Positions 44,726 through 54,172 of a DNA stretch of 64,000 nt are shown here, piece after piece. This DNA comes from Bdellovibrio sp. ZAP7 (lineage in GTDB: Bacteria; Bdellovibrionota; FAC87; UBA2466): positions 1 through 64,000 of the forward strand of contig CAMCTJ010000010.1 in assembly GCA_945878405.1 (NCBI GenBank), written 5' to 3'. The first letter of the stretch is position 1; every line of letters begins with the position of its first letter. The translations under genes were made by a program, and so were the position numbers. The notes under the pieces were generated by a model. That model saw only the letters and a list, made by a program, of their open reading frames with translations, had not been told where the DNA came from and searched no databases.

Positions 44726-44752
44726 GCCTTGAAATCCCTATTGTTTCAAGGC
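44726..44752 (+). terminator. Hairpin after dksA, possible terminator
   Basis: GCCTTGAAA (44726-44734) pairs perfectly with TTTCAAGGC (44744-44752), giving a nine-base-pair stem and a nine-base loop 11 bases after the dksA stop. The following CTTCTCC is only moderately T-rich, so it may be a weak terminator or an mRNA-stabilising hairpin. Confidence 0.45.
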
Positions 44753-44878
44753 CTTCTCCAAGTCCCCGATTTCTGAAAAAAAAAAACCAAAAAGCCACTC
44801 AAGACTTCCTACAAGTTCTCCGATCAGTTCACTAGTAAAACCAGGTGTTTTAGGTAGAAGCTAACGGGGGATCCATCT

Positions 44879-47338
44879 ATGCCAAACGATTTCTCAGAGA
44901 ATGAAGAAATCTCAATACCCGACCAACTGCCCTTACTTCCCGTAAGAGACGTCATTGTCTATCCGTACATGATATTGCCGTTGTTTGTTGGGAGAGACGC
45001 ATCGATTCGTGCTGTTAACGAAGCGCTCTCAAAAGATCGCCTTATTTTCTTAGCTGCACAAAAGGAAATAGCTGACGAAAATCCAACTCCGGACAATATC
45101 TATCCGGTGGGTACTATTGCCATGATTATGCGCATGCGAAAGCTGCCAGATGGTCGTGTCAAAATCCTGGTACAAGGTTTGATGAAGGGGACAGCAGTTG
45201 ATTACACCCAAGAAAAACCCTTCTTTGTAGCTAAGGTTAAACAAATTAAGGAAAAAGCAGCCTCCAGAGAGCAAGTTGAAGTTGAAGCCGTGATGAGAAC
45301 GGTAAAAGAACAGCTCGAAAAGGTTATCTCCATGGGGCGTGTTCTTTCTCCAGATATCCTGATGGTAGTTGAAGACATCGCGGATGCCGGCCGACTCGCT
45401 GATCTCGTTGCTTCAAACTTGGGATTGAAAGTCGCTGACGCTCAAGAGCTTCTGGAAGTTTTTGATCCTGTCGATCGCCTGAAGAAAGTAAACGAGATCC
45501 TCATAAAGGAACTTGAAATTCTGGCAATGCAGGCGAGAATCCGTTCGCAGGCTCGCGATGAAATGACCAAGAGTCAAAGAGAATACTTCTTGCGAGAGCA
45601 AATTCGAGCAATCAAAACCGAGTTGGGCGATAACGAATCAAAATCGGAAGAGATTACTGAGCTTCGGGCAAAAATTGAAGCCGCAAATATGCCTGAGGAA
45701 GTATATCAGGAAGCGATTAAGCAAGCAGGTCGTCTTGAGAGAATGCATCAAGACGCGAGCGAAGCCACAATCGTTAGGACTTATCTTGATTGGCTTGTAG
45801 ATATACCGTGGAGCAAAATATCCCAAGACAATCTCGATTTAAACATCGCTCAGAAAGTTTTGGATGAAGATCATTTTGGTCTGAAGAAAATCAAAGAGCG
45901 AATTCTTGAGTTTCTAGCGGTACGGAAACTGAAGCCAGGTGGAAAAGGACCAATCTTGTGTTTCCTCGGACCTCCAGGAGTAGGAAAGACGAGCCTTGGA
46001 AAATCAATCGCGAAGGCGATGGGCAGAAGGTTCGTGCGCATTTCCCTCGGTGGAGTCCGTGACGAAGCGGATATTCGCGGACATCGCAGAACCTATGTCG
46101 GGGCGATGCCGGGAAGAATTATTCAGGGCTTAAAGCAAGCTGGTTCAAATAATCCCATCTTCATGCTCGACGAAATCGACAAGTTGGGTGCAGATTTCCG
46201 AGGCGATCCAGCAGCTGCTTTACTTGAAGTTCTAGATCCAGAGCAAAATTTTAGTTTTAGAGATCACTATCTCAATTTGCCCTTTGATCTGTCGAACGTC
46301 ATGTTCATTGCAACAGCGAATATGATCGACACGGTCCCAGCAGCGCTGAGAGATCGTATGGAGGTCATAACTCTTGCTGGGTACAGTGAAGAAGAAAAAT
46401 TGAGTATTGCAAAGCGGTTCCTTATCGGTAAGCAGACTGAGGAAAACGGTTTGACTCCGAGTCAATTAGAGTTCGAGGACGAGGCCATCGAGAGAGTGGT
46501 TGAACAGTATACTCAGGAATCGGGCTTGAGAAATCTCGAGCGAAACATTGCAGCAATATGTCGAAAAGTTGCGAAACGGTTCGCAACTGAGGAAGTTAAA
46601 GGCGACAAAGTTGTTGTGAATGGAAATTCGATTCCAAAGTATTTGGGACCACCCCGAAATCTGAAGGAAGAAGAACGAGAACGAGACGAAGTAGGTGTCG
46701 TTACGGGATTGGCCTGGACCCAGTTCGGTGGAGATATCTTAAACATCGAAGTGACCATGATGAAGAAGATGGGAGGCGGTGTAATCCTAACGGGTTCACT
46801 TGGGGATGTAATGAAAGAGTCAGCTCACACAGCTCTGAGTTATATCCGTAGCAAGGCCCCCATGTACGGCATCGATGAGAAGGTGTTTAGTCGCTATGAA
46901 ATTCACGTTCACGTTCCGCAAGGAGCCATTCCAAAAGATGGACCTTCGGCTGGGGTAACGTTAGCTACGGCAATCTTAAGTCTTCTGACAGGAAACCCTG
47001 TGAGAAAAGACGTGGCGATGACCGGTGAGGTCACTCTGAGAGGAAAAGTGCTTCCGATCGGAGGAGTGAAAGAAAAAACTCTTGCTGCCTTAAGACACGG
47101 AATAAAAGAGATCATCATTCCTTATCGCAATCATAAAGATTTGGATGATGTTCCAAAAGAGCTCAGAAAACGTTGTAAATTCCAGTTGGCCAAAGAAGTG
47201 AACGAGGTTTTTGCTGAAGCTTTGGTTCACGATCCTCTGGAATGGGGTAAGCAGTTAAGAGAGCAACGTGAAAACGCTGAGAAAGGCTCTGCAGGAACTT
47301 CTGGTCGATCAGGCAAAGGCGTTGAAAAAGCGGCTTAA
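44879..47338 (+). CDS. lon: ATP-dependent protease Lon
   Basis: An 819-residue LonA protease that degrades damaged and regulatory proteins. The N-terminal substrate-binding domain (about 15-215, LPLLPVRDVIVYP) is followed by the AAA+ module, with Walker A GPPGVGKTS near 363 and Walker B FMLDEIDK near 425. The protease domain has catalytic S690 in DGPSAG and K733, the same 43-residue spacing as in E. coli Lon. A Gly/Ser-rich tail ends the protein. It is a single gene with its own upstream gap (163 bases) and a strong terminator after it. Confidence 0.97.
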   Translation: MPNDFSENEEISIPDQLPLLPVRDVIVYPYMILPLFVGRDASIRAVNEALSKDRLIFLAAQKEIADENPTPDNIYPVGTIAMIMRMRKLPDGRVKILVQGLMKGTAVDYTQEKPFFVAKVKQIKEKAASREQVEVEAVMRTVKEQLEKVISMGRVLSPDILMVVEDIADAGRLADLVASNLGLKVADAQELLEVFDPVDRLKKVNEILIKELEILAMQARIRSQARDEMTKSQREYFLREQIRAIKTELGDNESKSEEITELRAKIEAANMPEEVYQEAIKQAGRLERMHQDASEATIVRTYLDWLVDIPWSKISQDNLDLNIAQKVLDEDHFGLKKIKERILEFLAVRKLKPGGKGPILCFLGPPGVGKTSLGKSIAKAMGRRFVRISLGGVRDEADIRGHRRTYVGAMPGRIIQGLKQAGSNNPIFMLDEIDKLGADFRGDPAAALLEVLDPEQNFSFRDHYLNLPFDLSNVMFIATANMIDTVPAALRDRMEVITLAGYSEEEKLSIAKRFLIGKQTEENGLTPSQLEFEDEAIERVVEQYTQESGLRNLERNIAAICRKVAKRFATEEVKGDKVVVNGNSIPKYLGPPRNLKEEERERDEVGVVTGLAWTQFGGDILNIEVTMMKKMGGGVILTGSLGDVMKESAHTALSYIRSKAPMYGIDEKVFSRYEIHVHVPQGAIPKDGPSAGVTLATAILSLLTGNPVRKDVAMTGEVTLRGKVLPIGGVKEKTLAALRHGIKEIIIPYRNHKDLDDVPKELRKRCKFQLAKEVNEVFAEALVHDPLEWGKQLREQRENAEKGSAGTSGRSGKGVEKAA

Positions 47339-47380
47339 AAGGACCTGTCGTACAAAAAAATAAAACGGTAATAAAATCAG

Positions 47381-47427
47381 TCACTTGTTTCGAGGGAACA
47401 CCACCCCGAAACAAGTGATTTTTTTTT
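47381..47427 (+). terminator. Rho-independent terminator of lon
   Basis: TCACTTGTTTCG (47381-47392) pairs perfectly with CGAAACAAGTGA (47407-47418), a 12-base-pair stem with a 14-base loop. Nine T residues follow directly (47419-47427). It starts 43 bases after the lon stop and is the clearest intrinsic terminator in the window. Confidence 0.92.
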
Positions 47428-47487
47428 CAGACAAGGGCAATAATTGTCCATTGCACCTTTTTTCCATAGGAGTAGATTAGAAAAAGG

Positions 47488-49044
47488 ATGACCTATTCAC
47501 GAATCATTCCATTCTTTGCAGCCGTTTTTCATTTTACGGTAGCTGCGGCACTCGCTTCTCCTAACCTGGAGGCTTGGACTGGAGCGGTGACTGGAAATGA
47601 ATCGGTGAGTGTCCTAGTTAAAATGGATAAGCCGCTCAACTTGTCTGAGTTAAAAGGACTTTCTCAAGAGCCCCAGCAGAGAAGTCTGCAGATTGCTCAA
47701 GCTTTGGAAGTTCATTTAAATAAAGAAGTTGAGAAGCAAGCCCCTTGGTTGAAAAAAGGGCCCGCAGAAGGAGTGGAGGAAGTAACTCCCCTTTGGCTAG
47801 TCGGAGCTGTTCGAGTGCGAGCAAAACCGGGTGCTATTGAAAAATTACTTATCGTCAAAGGGGCCTCTTCCATGACGATTGAGAAATCCAAACCTATTCA
47901 TAACCTTTTTGATAGCTACGTTACTCGTCGATCAGCGGATATTCAGGAAAGAGTGGAGCCTGAGGAAATCGGTTGGGGAGTGAGAAAAATCGGTGCTCCC
48001 GAAGCTTGGAAGTTAGGAGCGGAAGGCGAAGGCGTAGTGGTTGCGGTTTTAGATAGTGGCGTGAATGTAAATCACCCCGATCTTCAAGGAAACGTTTGGA
48101 CAAATGTCGGTGAAACTGGATTAGATGCCAATGGCTACGATCGATCCACCAATGGCGTTGATGATGATCAGAATGGATATATAGATGATGTTCACGGTTG
48201 GAATTTTGAAGAGAACTCACCGGACATCTCAGACTACTTAGGACATGGTACTCAGGCAGCCGGAATCATTGCTGGGCAAGGAGCTGGAGGAACTCACACT
48301 GGGGTAGCCCCCAAAAGTAAAGTCATGGCTCTCAGGTCGTGTTGCATGCTTGGTGGAGAAGTGGCTGAGTCGGCCATTTGGGAATCGGTTCAATATGCCA
48401 TGAAGCAGGGAGCTCGGGTTGTGAGCATGTCAGTAAGTCTCAAGCATTGGGGCAAACCGAATTACCTCCATTGGAGACGAGCATCCGAAGTTTTAAATAC
48501 TGCTGGGATCATTCACGTAAATTCTGCTGGCAATCGAGGGCATGGAAATGAGCCCTACAATATCGGTGCACCGGGGTCGAACCCACCTGCTTGGTTGCAC
48601 CCGCTTCAGTCTCAAGAGGGAGCTGGGCTGTCTTCCATGATCACCGTGGGAGCAGTAGACTTTGAAGATCACTTACGGCCTTATTCGAGTGTTGGCCCTG
48701 TGACTTGGGAACAAGTCTCCGGCTACCAAGATTTCCCTTACCAGAAGGGACAAAAGAGGGGGCTAATCAAGCCTGACTTGTGTGCTCCCAGCGAGACTCC
48801 CAGCTTATCGATGGATGGTCTAAATTACACTCTTTCCTTTGGAGGCACTTCATCTTCCACTCCGCACGTTGCAGGAGCGGTTGCTTTACTTTTATCTCAG
48901 AATCCCAAACTCACAGTGGCTCAAGTGACCGAAAGTCTTCAAATGTCAGCTGTACCAATCGATGGGGAATTCACCAATCGTTGCGGAGCTGGACGATTGG
49001 ATATTCTTGCGGCCGTCGAATACGCTCGTCGTAGCTTTAAATAA
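47488..49044 (+). CDS. Secreted subtilisin-like serine protease (S8)
   Basis: A 518-residue exported protease. Residues 1-23 form a signal peptide (ending LAS). A pro-region of about 130 residues precedes the catalytic domain, with active-site D189 (VLDSGVN), H253 (GHGTQAAG) and S455 (GGTSSSTPHVAG, where SS replaces the more usual MA). An acidic, Asn/Asp-rich loop at about 210-240 may bind calcium. There is no C-terminal sorting domain. It is a single gene after the lon terminator; its last 99 bases overlap the end of the convergent comF gene. Its targets are unknown; such enzymes are often secreted or periplasmic in predatory and soil bacteria. Confidence 0.92.
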   Translation: MTYSRIIPFFAAVFHFTVAAALASPNLEAWTGAVTGNESVSVLVKMDKPLNLSELKGLSQEPQQRSLQIAQALEVHLNKEVEKQAPWLKKGPAEGVEEVTPLWLVGAVRVRAKPGAIEKLLIVKGASSMTIEKSKPIHNLFDSYVTRRSADIQERVEPEEIGWGVRKIGAPEAWKLGAEGEGVVVAVLDSGVNVNHPDLQGNVWTNVGETGLDANGYDRSTNGVDDDQNGYIDDVHGWNFEENSPDISDYLGHGTQAAGIIAGQGAGGTHTGVAPKSKVMALRSCCMLGGEVAESAIWESVQYAMKQGARVVSMSVSLKHWGKPNYLHWRRASEVLNTAGIIHVNSAGNRGHGNEPYNIGAPGSNPPAWLHPLQSQEGAGLSSMITVGAVDFEDHLRPYSSVGPVTWEQVSGYQDFPYQKGQKRGLIKPDLCAPSETPSLSMDGLNYTLSFGGTSSSTPHVAGAVALLLSQNPKLTVAQVTESLQMSAVPIDGEFTNRCGAGRLDILAAVEYARRSFK

Positions 49045-49653
49045 AGTCCATCCAAAAACTTCTTTAACCCGGGCCTTGTAAAGACACTCTCTGCAGGCCT
49101 CCAAGGTACTTCCGGTTGTTAAAACATCATCAACAATACAAACGCGCTCTGGTGCCGGTCGCTTCGCATTCCATTCGAAAGCTCCGACTAAATTGTTTTT
49201 CCGATCTTCACGAGAGAGGGTGCTTTGAGCTTTCGTTTCTCCTTTCTTAAGTAATGCTCTTGTTTCAACTTTCAAATTGAGCTTTTTTCCCAGTTCAGTT
49301 GCTAGCCACTCAGATTGATTAAATCCGCGCTCAAAAAACCTCAGGGGAGACAGAGGGACGGGAATGAGCACCGTTTTGGTATCCAAAGCTAGAGGAAGAG
49401 AGCTGGGAAGTAAGGTACGAAGCAATTTCACTCTTTCAAAGTGGCGCTGGTACTTAATCGAGTGAAGAAGAAGCTTTGCGGAATCAGTAAACAGATAGCT
49501 AGAAGCAAGCCAGGGATGTTCATTTTGTGGCTCTGTTTTTAACCACCCAGAACACTGGGAACAAAGACTGATGCTCATCACAGGATTACCGCAAAGGGGG
49601 CATTGGGGTTCAAACACAAAGCAAAAGGCCTTTTCCAGAACTGTGAAATTCAA
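48946..49653 (-). CDS. comF: ComF-family phosphoribosyltransferase-like protein
   Basis: A 235-residue protein of the ComF family, needed for DNA uptake in competent bacteria. A zinc-ribbon-like start (CPLCGNP ... CSQC, about 18-37) precedes a PRTase domain with the pyrophosphate-binding VCIVDDVLTTGST near 170. TTG at 49653 is preferred because it overlaps the comM stop (TTGA) and has AGAGAG before it; TTG at 49683 is possible. The end runs 99 bases into the convergent subtilase gene, beyond the PRTase core. It is coupled to comM, which suggests a shared natural-transformation role. Confidence 0.82.
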   Translation of the reverse strand: MNFTVLEKAFCFVFEPQCPLCGNPVMSISLCSQCSGWLKTEPQNEHPWLASSYLFTDSAKLLLHSIKYQRHFERVKLLRTLLPSSLPLALDTKTVLIPVPLSPLRFFERGFNQSEWLATELGKKLNLKVETRALLKKGETKAQSTLSREDRKNNLVGAFEWNAKRPAPERVCIVDDVLTTGSTLEACRECLYKARVKEVFGWTLFKATTSVFDGRKNIQSSSSATIGEFPIDWYS

Positions 49654-51140
49654 ATTAGACTCTCTGGTGAGCGAAGAGCCCAAGCCTCTTCTAAATCCGT
49701 CTTGGAAATGATGTCTCTTTTATCTAAGAGTGCGGTAGTCAATGAAACTCGAAGAATATTCTCGATTCTTCTGAAGCTTGCTCGGCTCTTTGTCTCCCAT
49801 TTTGAAAGGAGCTGAGAGGACGGCAAATCCAAATGAGCCTTGAGTCTCAACCACCCTCCCCCCGAAAGACCGAGCTCTCTTAGCTTTTTACGGGTGGCCT
49901 CAATTAACTGGCGAGTCTCAGAGGAGGTGTTAGTTGATTCTTGTTTCTGATTCCAAGAGGTTTCCATCCATAGGTAAAGTGGGAACCGGTCTAAAATGGG
50001 GCCAGAGATTTTCTTTCGATAACTTCTAATGGCTTCCGAAGAGCAGGAACAACGTTCGTGATTTGAGTTCGAATAACCGCAAGGACAAGGATTCATAGCA
50101 GCAATTAGGGAGAATCTAGCTGGCAAGAGAATGCTTTTCGAAACTCGATGGAGATGAATTTCTCCGCTTTGGAGAGGTTCTCTTAAACCTTCGATGGCAT
50201 CACGACGAAACTCCGGTAGTTCATCTAAAAAAAGAAGACCCCGATGTGCCAAGGACAACTCTCCCGGCATTACTTGACTGCTACCTCCTCCTAGAAAAGC
50301 AGCAGAGGAAATCGAATGGTGGGGCGATCGAAACGGAGCAATCCGATTACCCTCCCGCTGTTCTCCGAAAAAGCTATACACTCGACTCACTTCAACTAGT
50401 TCCTCATCATTTAAACTTGGCAACAGAGAGGCTGCCGAATGGGAGAGAAGCGTTTTGCCGGACCCTGGTGGCCCTTCCAAAAGAAGGGGGTGGCAACCAG
50501 CTAAAGCAATTGTCAGAACTCGTTTTGCATATTCCTGCCCGACCACCTGCTCGATAAAAGGGAACAAAGGCTGATTTTTCGGGGGGTGGTGTTGGTTCGC
50601 TTGGGGCACGCTCAAGATTGGTTCATCATAAAAACAAAAGCGTATCGCCTCCTTCAAATCCCTACAGTGAAAGACCTTATCGCTCCTGAACAAGCCGGAT
50701 TCGAGCTGGTTATCACAGGGGACTAAAATTTTTTCAATCGTAGGATGTTTGAGCAGAGCTTCCAGCAGGGGAATAAAATGTGATACGGGTCTTAACTCTC
50801 CAGACAAAGTCAGCTCTCCCAAAAAGGCGCATTTTTCAATTTTTTTTGGAGGAAAAAATCCATCTGCGGAAAGGACATTCATAGCAATTGCAAAATCAAA
50901 ATGACTTCCTGTTTTTTTTGTCTCGGCGGGTGAGAGATGAATCAGGATCTTTTTTGACGGAGTATCAAATCCGAGATGATTGAGACTCGCCTTTACTCTC
51001 TCGCGACTTTCTTGAACTACCGTTCCGGGAAGACCCGTGATGTGAATCTGGGGAAGAGAGTTTTGTCTCGAAGCTTCAAGAACTACGAGTTGACCATCGA
51101 AACCATCAAGACAAGAGCTAAAAGTTTTACTAATCATCAT
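49650..51140 (-). CDS. comM: ComM/YifB-family AAA+ ATPase (Mg-chelatase-like)
   Basis: A 496-residue hexameric helicase-like protein that extends branch migration during natural transformation. The N-terminal domain (GLPGTVVQESRERVKASL near 35-55) is typical of the family. The AAA+ core has Walker A EGPPGSGKT near 220, Walker B LFLDELPEF, and a MNPCPCGY cysteine loop near 345, the hallmark of YifB. The ATG at 51140 aligns with the family start; a GTG at 51167 would add nine residues. Downstream comF is coupled, so the two form a competence-type pair. Confidence 0.93.
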   Translation of the reverse strand: MMISKTFSSCLDGFDGQLVVLEASRQNSLPQIHITGLPGTVVQESRERVKASLNHLGFDTPSKKILIHLSPAETKKTGSHFDFAIAMNVLSADGFFPPKKIEKCAFLGELTLSGELRPVSHFIPLLEALLKHPTIEKILVPCDNQLESGLFRSDKVFHCRDLKEAIRFCFYDEPILSVPQANQHHPPKNQPLFPFIEQVVGQEYAKRVLTIALAGCHPLLLEGPPGSGKTLLSHSAASLLPSLNDEELVEVSRVYSFFGEQREGNRIAPFRSPHHSISSAAFLGGGSSQVMPGELSLAHRGLLFLDELPEFRRDAIEGLREPLQSGEIHLHRVSKSILLPARFSLIAAMNPCPCGYSNSNHERCSCSSEAIRSYRKKISGPILDRFPLYLWMETSWNQKQESTNTSSETRQLIEATRKKLRELGLSGGGWLRLKAHLDLPSSQLLSKWETKSRASFRRIENILRVSLTTALLDKRDIISKTDLEEAWALRSPESLI

Positions 51141-51242
51141 CGACAGACAATGCAGAAAAAGGACCACCGCAGTGGAGCTCAGAAAACCCTTGGTAGCAAA
51201 AGGGCGAGATTATAAATCGAATGGTCGGTCCAGAAAAAAAAC

Positions 51243-52253
51243 CTAGAACAGATTGAAAACTTCGATAGCCCCAAAGACTAAGAAGAGTAATTGAATTGCT
51301 TTAAGCAGAGGGGGAGCACAGGCTTCGGCCAATCCAGTAAAAACGGGTGAAATGAGGGGAGCTGCAGTCGCAAGGTCGCCATAGGGAGTGGTTATCAAGA
51401 GTGCCAGGAGGAGTGTCATGGGCAGTAATCGATGAATGAGTGTTGAAAAAACAAATAAGCAAATCAGGGATCCGGTAACCAGGATCAGAAGAGCTATGGT
51501 TTGGCCCAAATAGGTGGCCGTTAAAGTCCAAGATAGCCCTGCCTGAATATCCACGGAAGAAATGAGATTGAAAAGTGCTGAGTTTCCTAAGATTGCCGTG
51601 ATGTCACGGTAGAGGTCCCATCGGTAGTAAATGGCACCTGCCAACGGAAGTAAAAGGTAGATGAGTTTCCTAGCTAGGGCGTCAGAAGAGGCGTAGCGAT
51701 TTTGACCCACGAGGATTAAGAGAAGGAAAGGGGTCAGAAAAACTGCAAAAGGTTTAGTAATCGCCAAAAGGGCCAGACAGATTCCCGAAATTAACCACCG
51801 ATCATCATTTCCAGATCGCAAAACTAGCACCGTTAATAAGCAACTTAAGGATAACGAGGAACCAAAACTAAGCTCATAGGAAGTCAGCCAAACAATTACC
51901 AGGATGCAGGTGTTTACTGCGACATCTGGGAGGGCTAGAGAGTTTACAAATAAATTGAGTTCCCAAAGAAATAAGACCAAAAAAAGATTCGATAAAATTA
52001 AAATTAAAACTTCAGCTCTTATGCCCGTGTAGCTCTGAATAAGGCGACCGATCCAAATAAATGGATCTTTACTGGGAGTGTTGGCTCCCATGATTTGTGT
52101 GGCTTCAGACGACTGAGCAACTCGTCCTAAAAAATTTTCCCAAAGGACCGAAGTATTATGTGGCTGGTCAGATAATGTAAAATGAATAGCACCTAAAGCA
52201 ACAACCAGAATAAAAAAGCGGTGCGTAATTAAACTGAGTGAGACTCTCCACAT
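51243..52253 (-). CDS. Polytopic membrane protein of unknown function
   Basis: A 336-residue protein with about nine hydrophobic helices and a short periplasmic loop after helix 1 (about 30-75) that lacks the acidic pair of classic GT-C transferases. TKPFAVFLTPFLL near 160 recalls sugar-transferase membrane regions, but no family motif is convincing. No function is assigned. The gene follows rsmE by eight bases and no ribosome-binding site is clear, so translation may depend on the upstream gene. Confidence 0.6.
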   Translation of the reverse strand: MWRVSLSLITHRFFILVVALGAIHFTLSDQPHNTSVLWENFLGRVAQSSEATQIMGANTPSKDPFIWIGRLIQSYTGIRAEVLILILSNLFLVLFLWELNLFVNSLALPDVAVNTCILVIVWLTSYELSFGSSLSLSCLLTVLVLRSGNDDRWLISGICLALLAITKPFAVFLTPFLLLILVGQNRYASSDALARKLIYLLLPLAGAIYYRWDLYRDITAILGNSALFNLISSVDIQAGLSWTLTATYLGQTIALLILVTGSLICLFVFSTLIHRLLPMTLLLALLITTPYGDLATAAPLISPVFTGLAEACAPPLLKAIQLLFLVFGAIEVFNLF

Positions 52254-52261
52254 GGGGATAA

Positions 52262-52972
52262 CTATATTTCACTCAACTGGGATTTGACGAGAGCTAAAGC
52301 GACCAGGCATGCAGTTTCGGCACGAAGCCGATTTGGGCCAAGTCCAAGTGAGAATGTCGTGAGTTCCGTAAACTGGTTCCGTTCCGCTTCACTCCACCCA
52401 CCCTCCGGACCAATTAAGATATCAGCGGGAGAGGAGAGCTTGAGATCGTGTTTTGTTTTTCGAAATGCTTCATCGCAGACTACCAAAGAATGATTCAACT
52501 TTCTTTCCTTGAGCCAGGTTCCCAGGGAAATGGGAGCGAAAATTTTGGGAAACCAAAGTTCCTGAGATTGTTTGCACGCCTCAACTACAATCTTCTGCCA
52601 GCGTTCTTCATTCCAAGAGTCGGGATGAAGCGAATGATCAGTTATCAGAGGCTGGAAAGAAGCGATTCCTAATTCCGTGCATTTTCTAAAAATCAGTTCA
52701 AGGGCGGCGGGTTTTGTAAGGCCAAAAGCTATTTGAACTTGAGAGCCTTCCCCTCGAGATTCGATGGATTTAACTTCAATCATCGTTCTTTTTGGATTTG
52801 CTTCCAGGATGATTCCTTCGCCTAAGATCCCTTTTCCATTAATCACGGAGACGCTATTACCCACTCGCAAGCGCAGCACTCGAACACAGTGAGCTGATTG
52901 CTCGAAATCCAGAGTGAGTGGATTTCCAACATTGGGAATTTCAGGTGATAAAAAACGAGGATTGTTTGACAT
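52262..52972 (-). CDS. rsmE: 16S rRNA m3U1498 methyltransferase
   Basis: A 236-residue SPOUT methyltransferase that modifies U1498 of 16S rRNA. An N-terminal PUA-like domain (AHCVRVLRLRVGN near 27-40) precedes the knotted SAM domain, with LIGPEGGWSEAE near 187-198 and LGPNRLRAETA near 213-223. The length and both signatures are standard for RsmE. The ATG lies 32 bases inside the end of the REC-GGDEF gene, so the two are cotranscribed. Confidence 0.92.
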   Translation of the reverse strand: MSNNPRFLSPEIPNVGNPLTLDFEQSAHCVRVLRLRVGNSVSVINGKGILGEGIILEANPKRTMIEVKSIESRGEGSQVQIAFGLTKPAALELIFRKCTELGIASFQPLITDHSLHPDSWNEERWQKIVVEACKQSQELWFPKIFAPISLGTWLKERKLNHSLVVCDEAFRKTKHDLKLSSPADILIGPEGGWSEAERNQFTELTTFSLGLGPNRLRAETACLVALALVKSQLSEI

Positions 52973-53960
52973 TGCGATTGGTCATTACTCGGTTTCTGCC
53001 CGATTGTTTTGCTTCATAAAGTGCTTTGTCCGCCCCATTGATAAGGGCATCAGAACTTTCGCCAGACTCTGGGAATTCACAAAGCCCCACGCTGATCGTA
53101 AGATATCCTGCTCGCTGTTGGCCCTGGAAAGAATGATTTTCCACAGCGGAACGAAGTCTTTCACAGATTTCCACACCTGAAGCCAGTTTCGTTTCTGGCA
53201 TCATAATAATGAACTCTTCGCCACCGTAGCGAGCCAGAGAATCGCTCTTTCTTAGATTTCCAAGAAAAAGCTGGGCAATCTTTTTGAGCGCTTCGTCTCC
53301 TAGGACATGGCCTTCCGTATCGTTAAAATGTTTAAAATGGTCTACATCAATCATAGCGATAACCATCGAATGCTTGTATCGAGAGGAACGATCAATTTCC
53401 TCAAGAAGCTTCTTAGAGAAGGCTCTCCGATTCATGACTTTCGTCAGGGGATCGGTCATTGCCAACTCAGAAAGTTTCTCATTGGCTAATTTAAGTTCTA
53501 AGGTACGTTTTTCTACCAAGCTCTCTAAGTTTTTATTAACAGCTTCTAATTCGCGAATGAGTCTTTGGTTTTGACTCAGTAAATCATAATGGTCGACGGC
53601 TTGTTGAAGCGTGATGAGAAGTTCCTGATTTTCCCAGGGCTTTGTAATGTAGCGAAAAATTTCAGCTCGATTAATCGCCTCTAAGATTTCGCCGGTTTCT
53701 GTGTGGGCAGTTAAAATGACCCTGGTCGTCAGAGGGTTTTTCTTGGCTACCTGAGCCAAAAGCTCAGTCCCCTTCATGTCGGGCATTCGCTGATCAGAGA
53801 CTACTACTGCAAAATCTTTGTCTTCGATGGCTTTCAGCGCGGCTTGGCTGCTGGAAACCGTAGTGCATTCAAATTTGGTTTGAAGCGTGCGCTCGAGTGC
53901 TTTTAAATTTTCGAGTTCATCGTCAACAATCAGAATACGGGCTAGGCGTGGAGCGTTCAC
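52941..53960 (-). CDS. REC-GGDEF response regulator, diguanylate cyclase
   Basis: A 339-residue regulator that makes c-di-GMP on phosphorylation. The receiver (about 8-125) has the acidic pair DD at 13-14, phosphoacceptor D56 (SDQRMPD) and the switch lysine in YITKPWE near 107. A coiled linker (about 125-165) joins the GGDEF domain. The active site is GGEEF at 246-250, and an inhibitory I-site RKSD sits at 237-240, five residues before it, so feedback by c-di-GMP is expected. No kinase is nearby. A nine-base-pair hairpin lies in its leader. Confidence 0.93.
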   Translation of the reverse strand: MNAPRLARILIVDDELENLKALERTLQTKFECTTVSSSQAALKAIEDKDFAVVVSDQRMPDMKGTELLAQVAKKNPLTTRVILTAHTETGEILEAINRAEIFRYITKPWENQELLITLQQAVDHYDLLSQNQRLIRELEAVNKNLESLVEKRTLELKLANEKLSELAMTDPLTKVMNRRAFSKKLLEEIDRSSRYKHSMVIAMIDVDHFKHFNDTEGHVLGDEALKKIAQLFLGNLRKSDSLARYGGEEFIIMMPETKLASGVEICERLRSAVENHSFQGQQRAGYLTISVGLCEFPESGESSDALINGADKALYEAKQSGRNRVMTNRNVKQSSFFIT

Positions 53961-53994
53961 GGGTTCTTATTCCCTTTAAATACAGAAGATAGGG

Positions 53995-54030
53995 GTTCCA
54001 AACCCAGGAAGGCCGTTCTGTGTTTGGAAC
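53995..54030. repeat. Inverted repeat in the diguanylate cyclase leader
   Basis: GTTCCAAAC (53995-54003) and GTTTGGAAC (54022-54030) are perfect nine-base arms with an 18-base loop, 35 bases upstream of the REC-GGDEF start. No T-run follows on either strand, so it is not an ordinary terminator. It could be an mRNA hairpin or a dimer-binding site. Confidence 0.45.
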
Positions 54031-54158
54031 TTAAGCCCCATCTTCCAAAAAGATAAGAATGCAACGGGGATACCAATTGGTAAAGGCGCAGCTTTGCATA
54101 AATTATAAAAAAAATGGCTATTTTTAGATCAAAACGTGATGACAAATTTCCGCTCTGG

Positions 54159-54164
54159 TACACT
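54159..54164 (+). promoter_or_regulatory. Candidate extended -10 next to the dacB start
   Basis: TGGTACACT carries an extended -10 (TGn then TACACT), ending eight bases before the ATG at 54173. AGAGGG lies between but is only two bases from the ATG. The transcript would have almost no leader. Confidence 0.35.
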
Positions 54165-54172
54165 AGAGGGTC

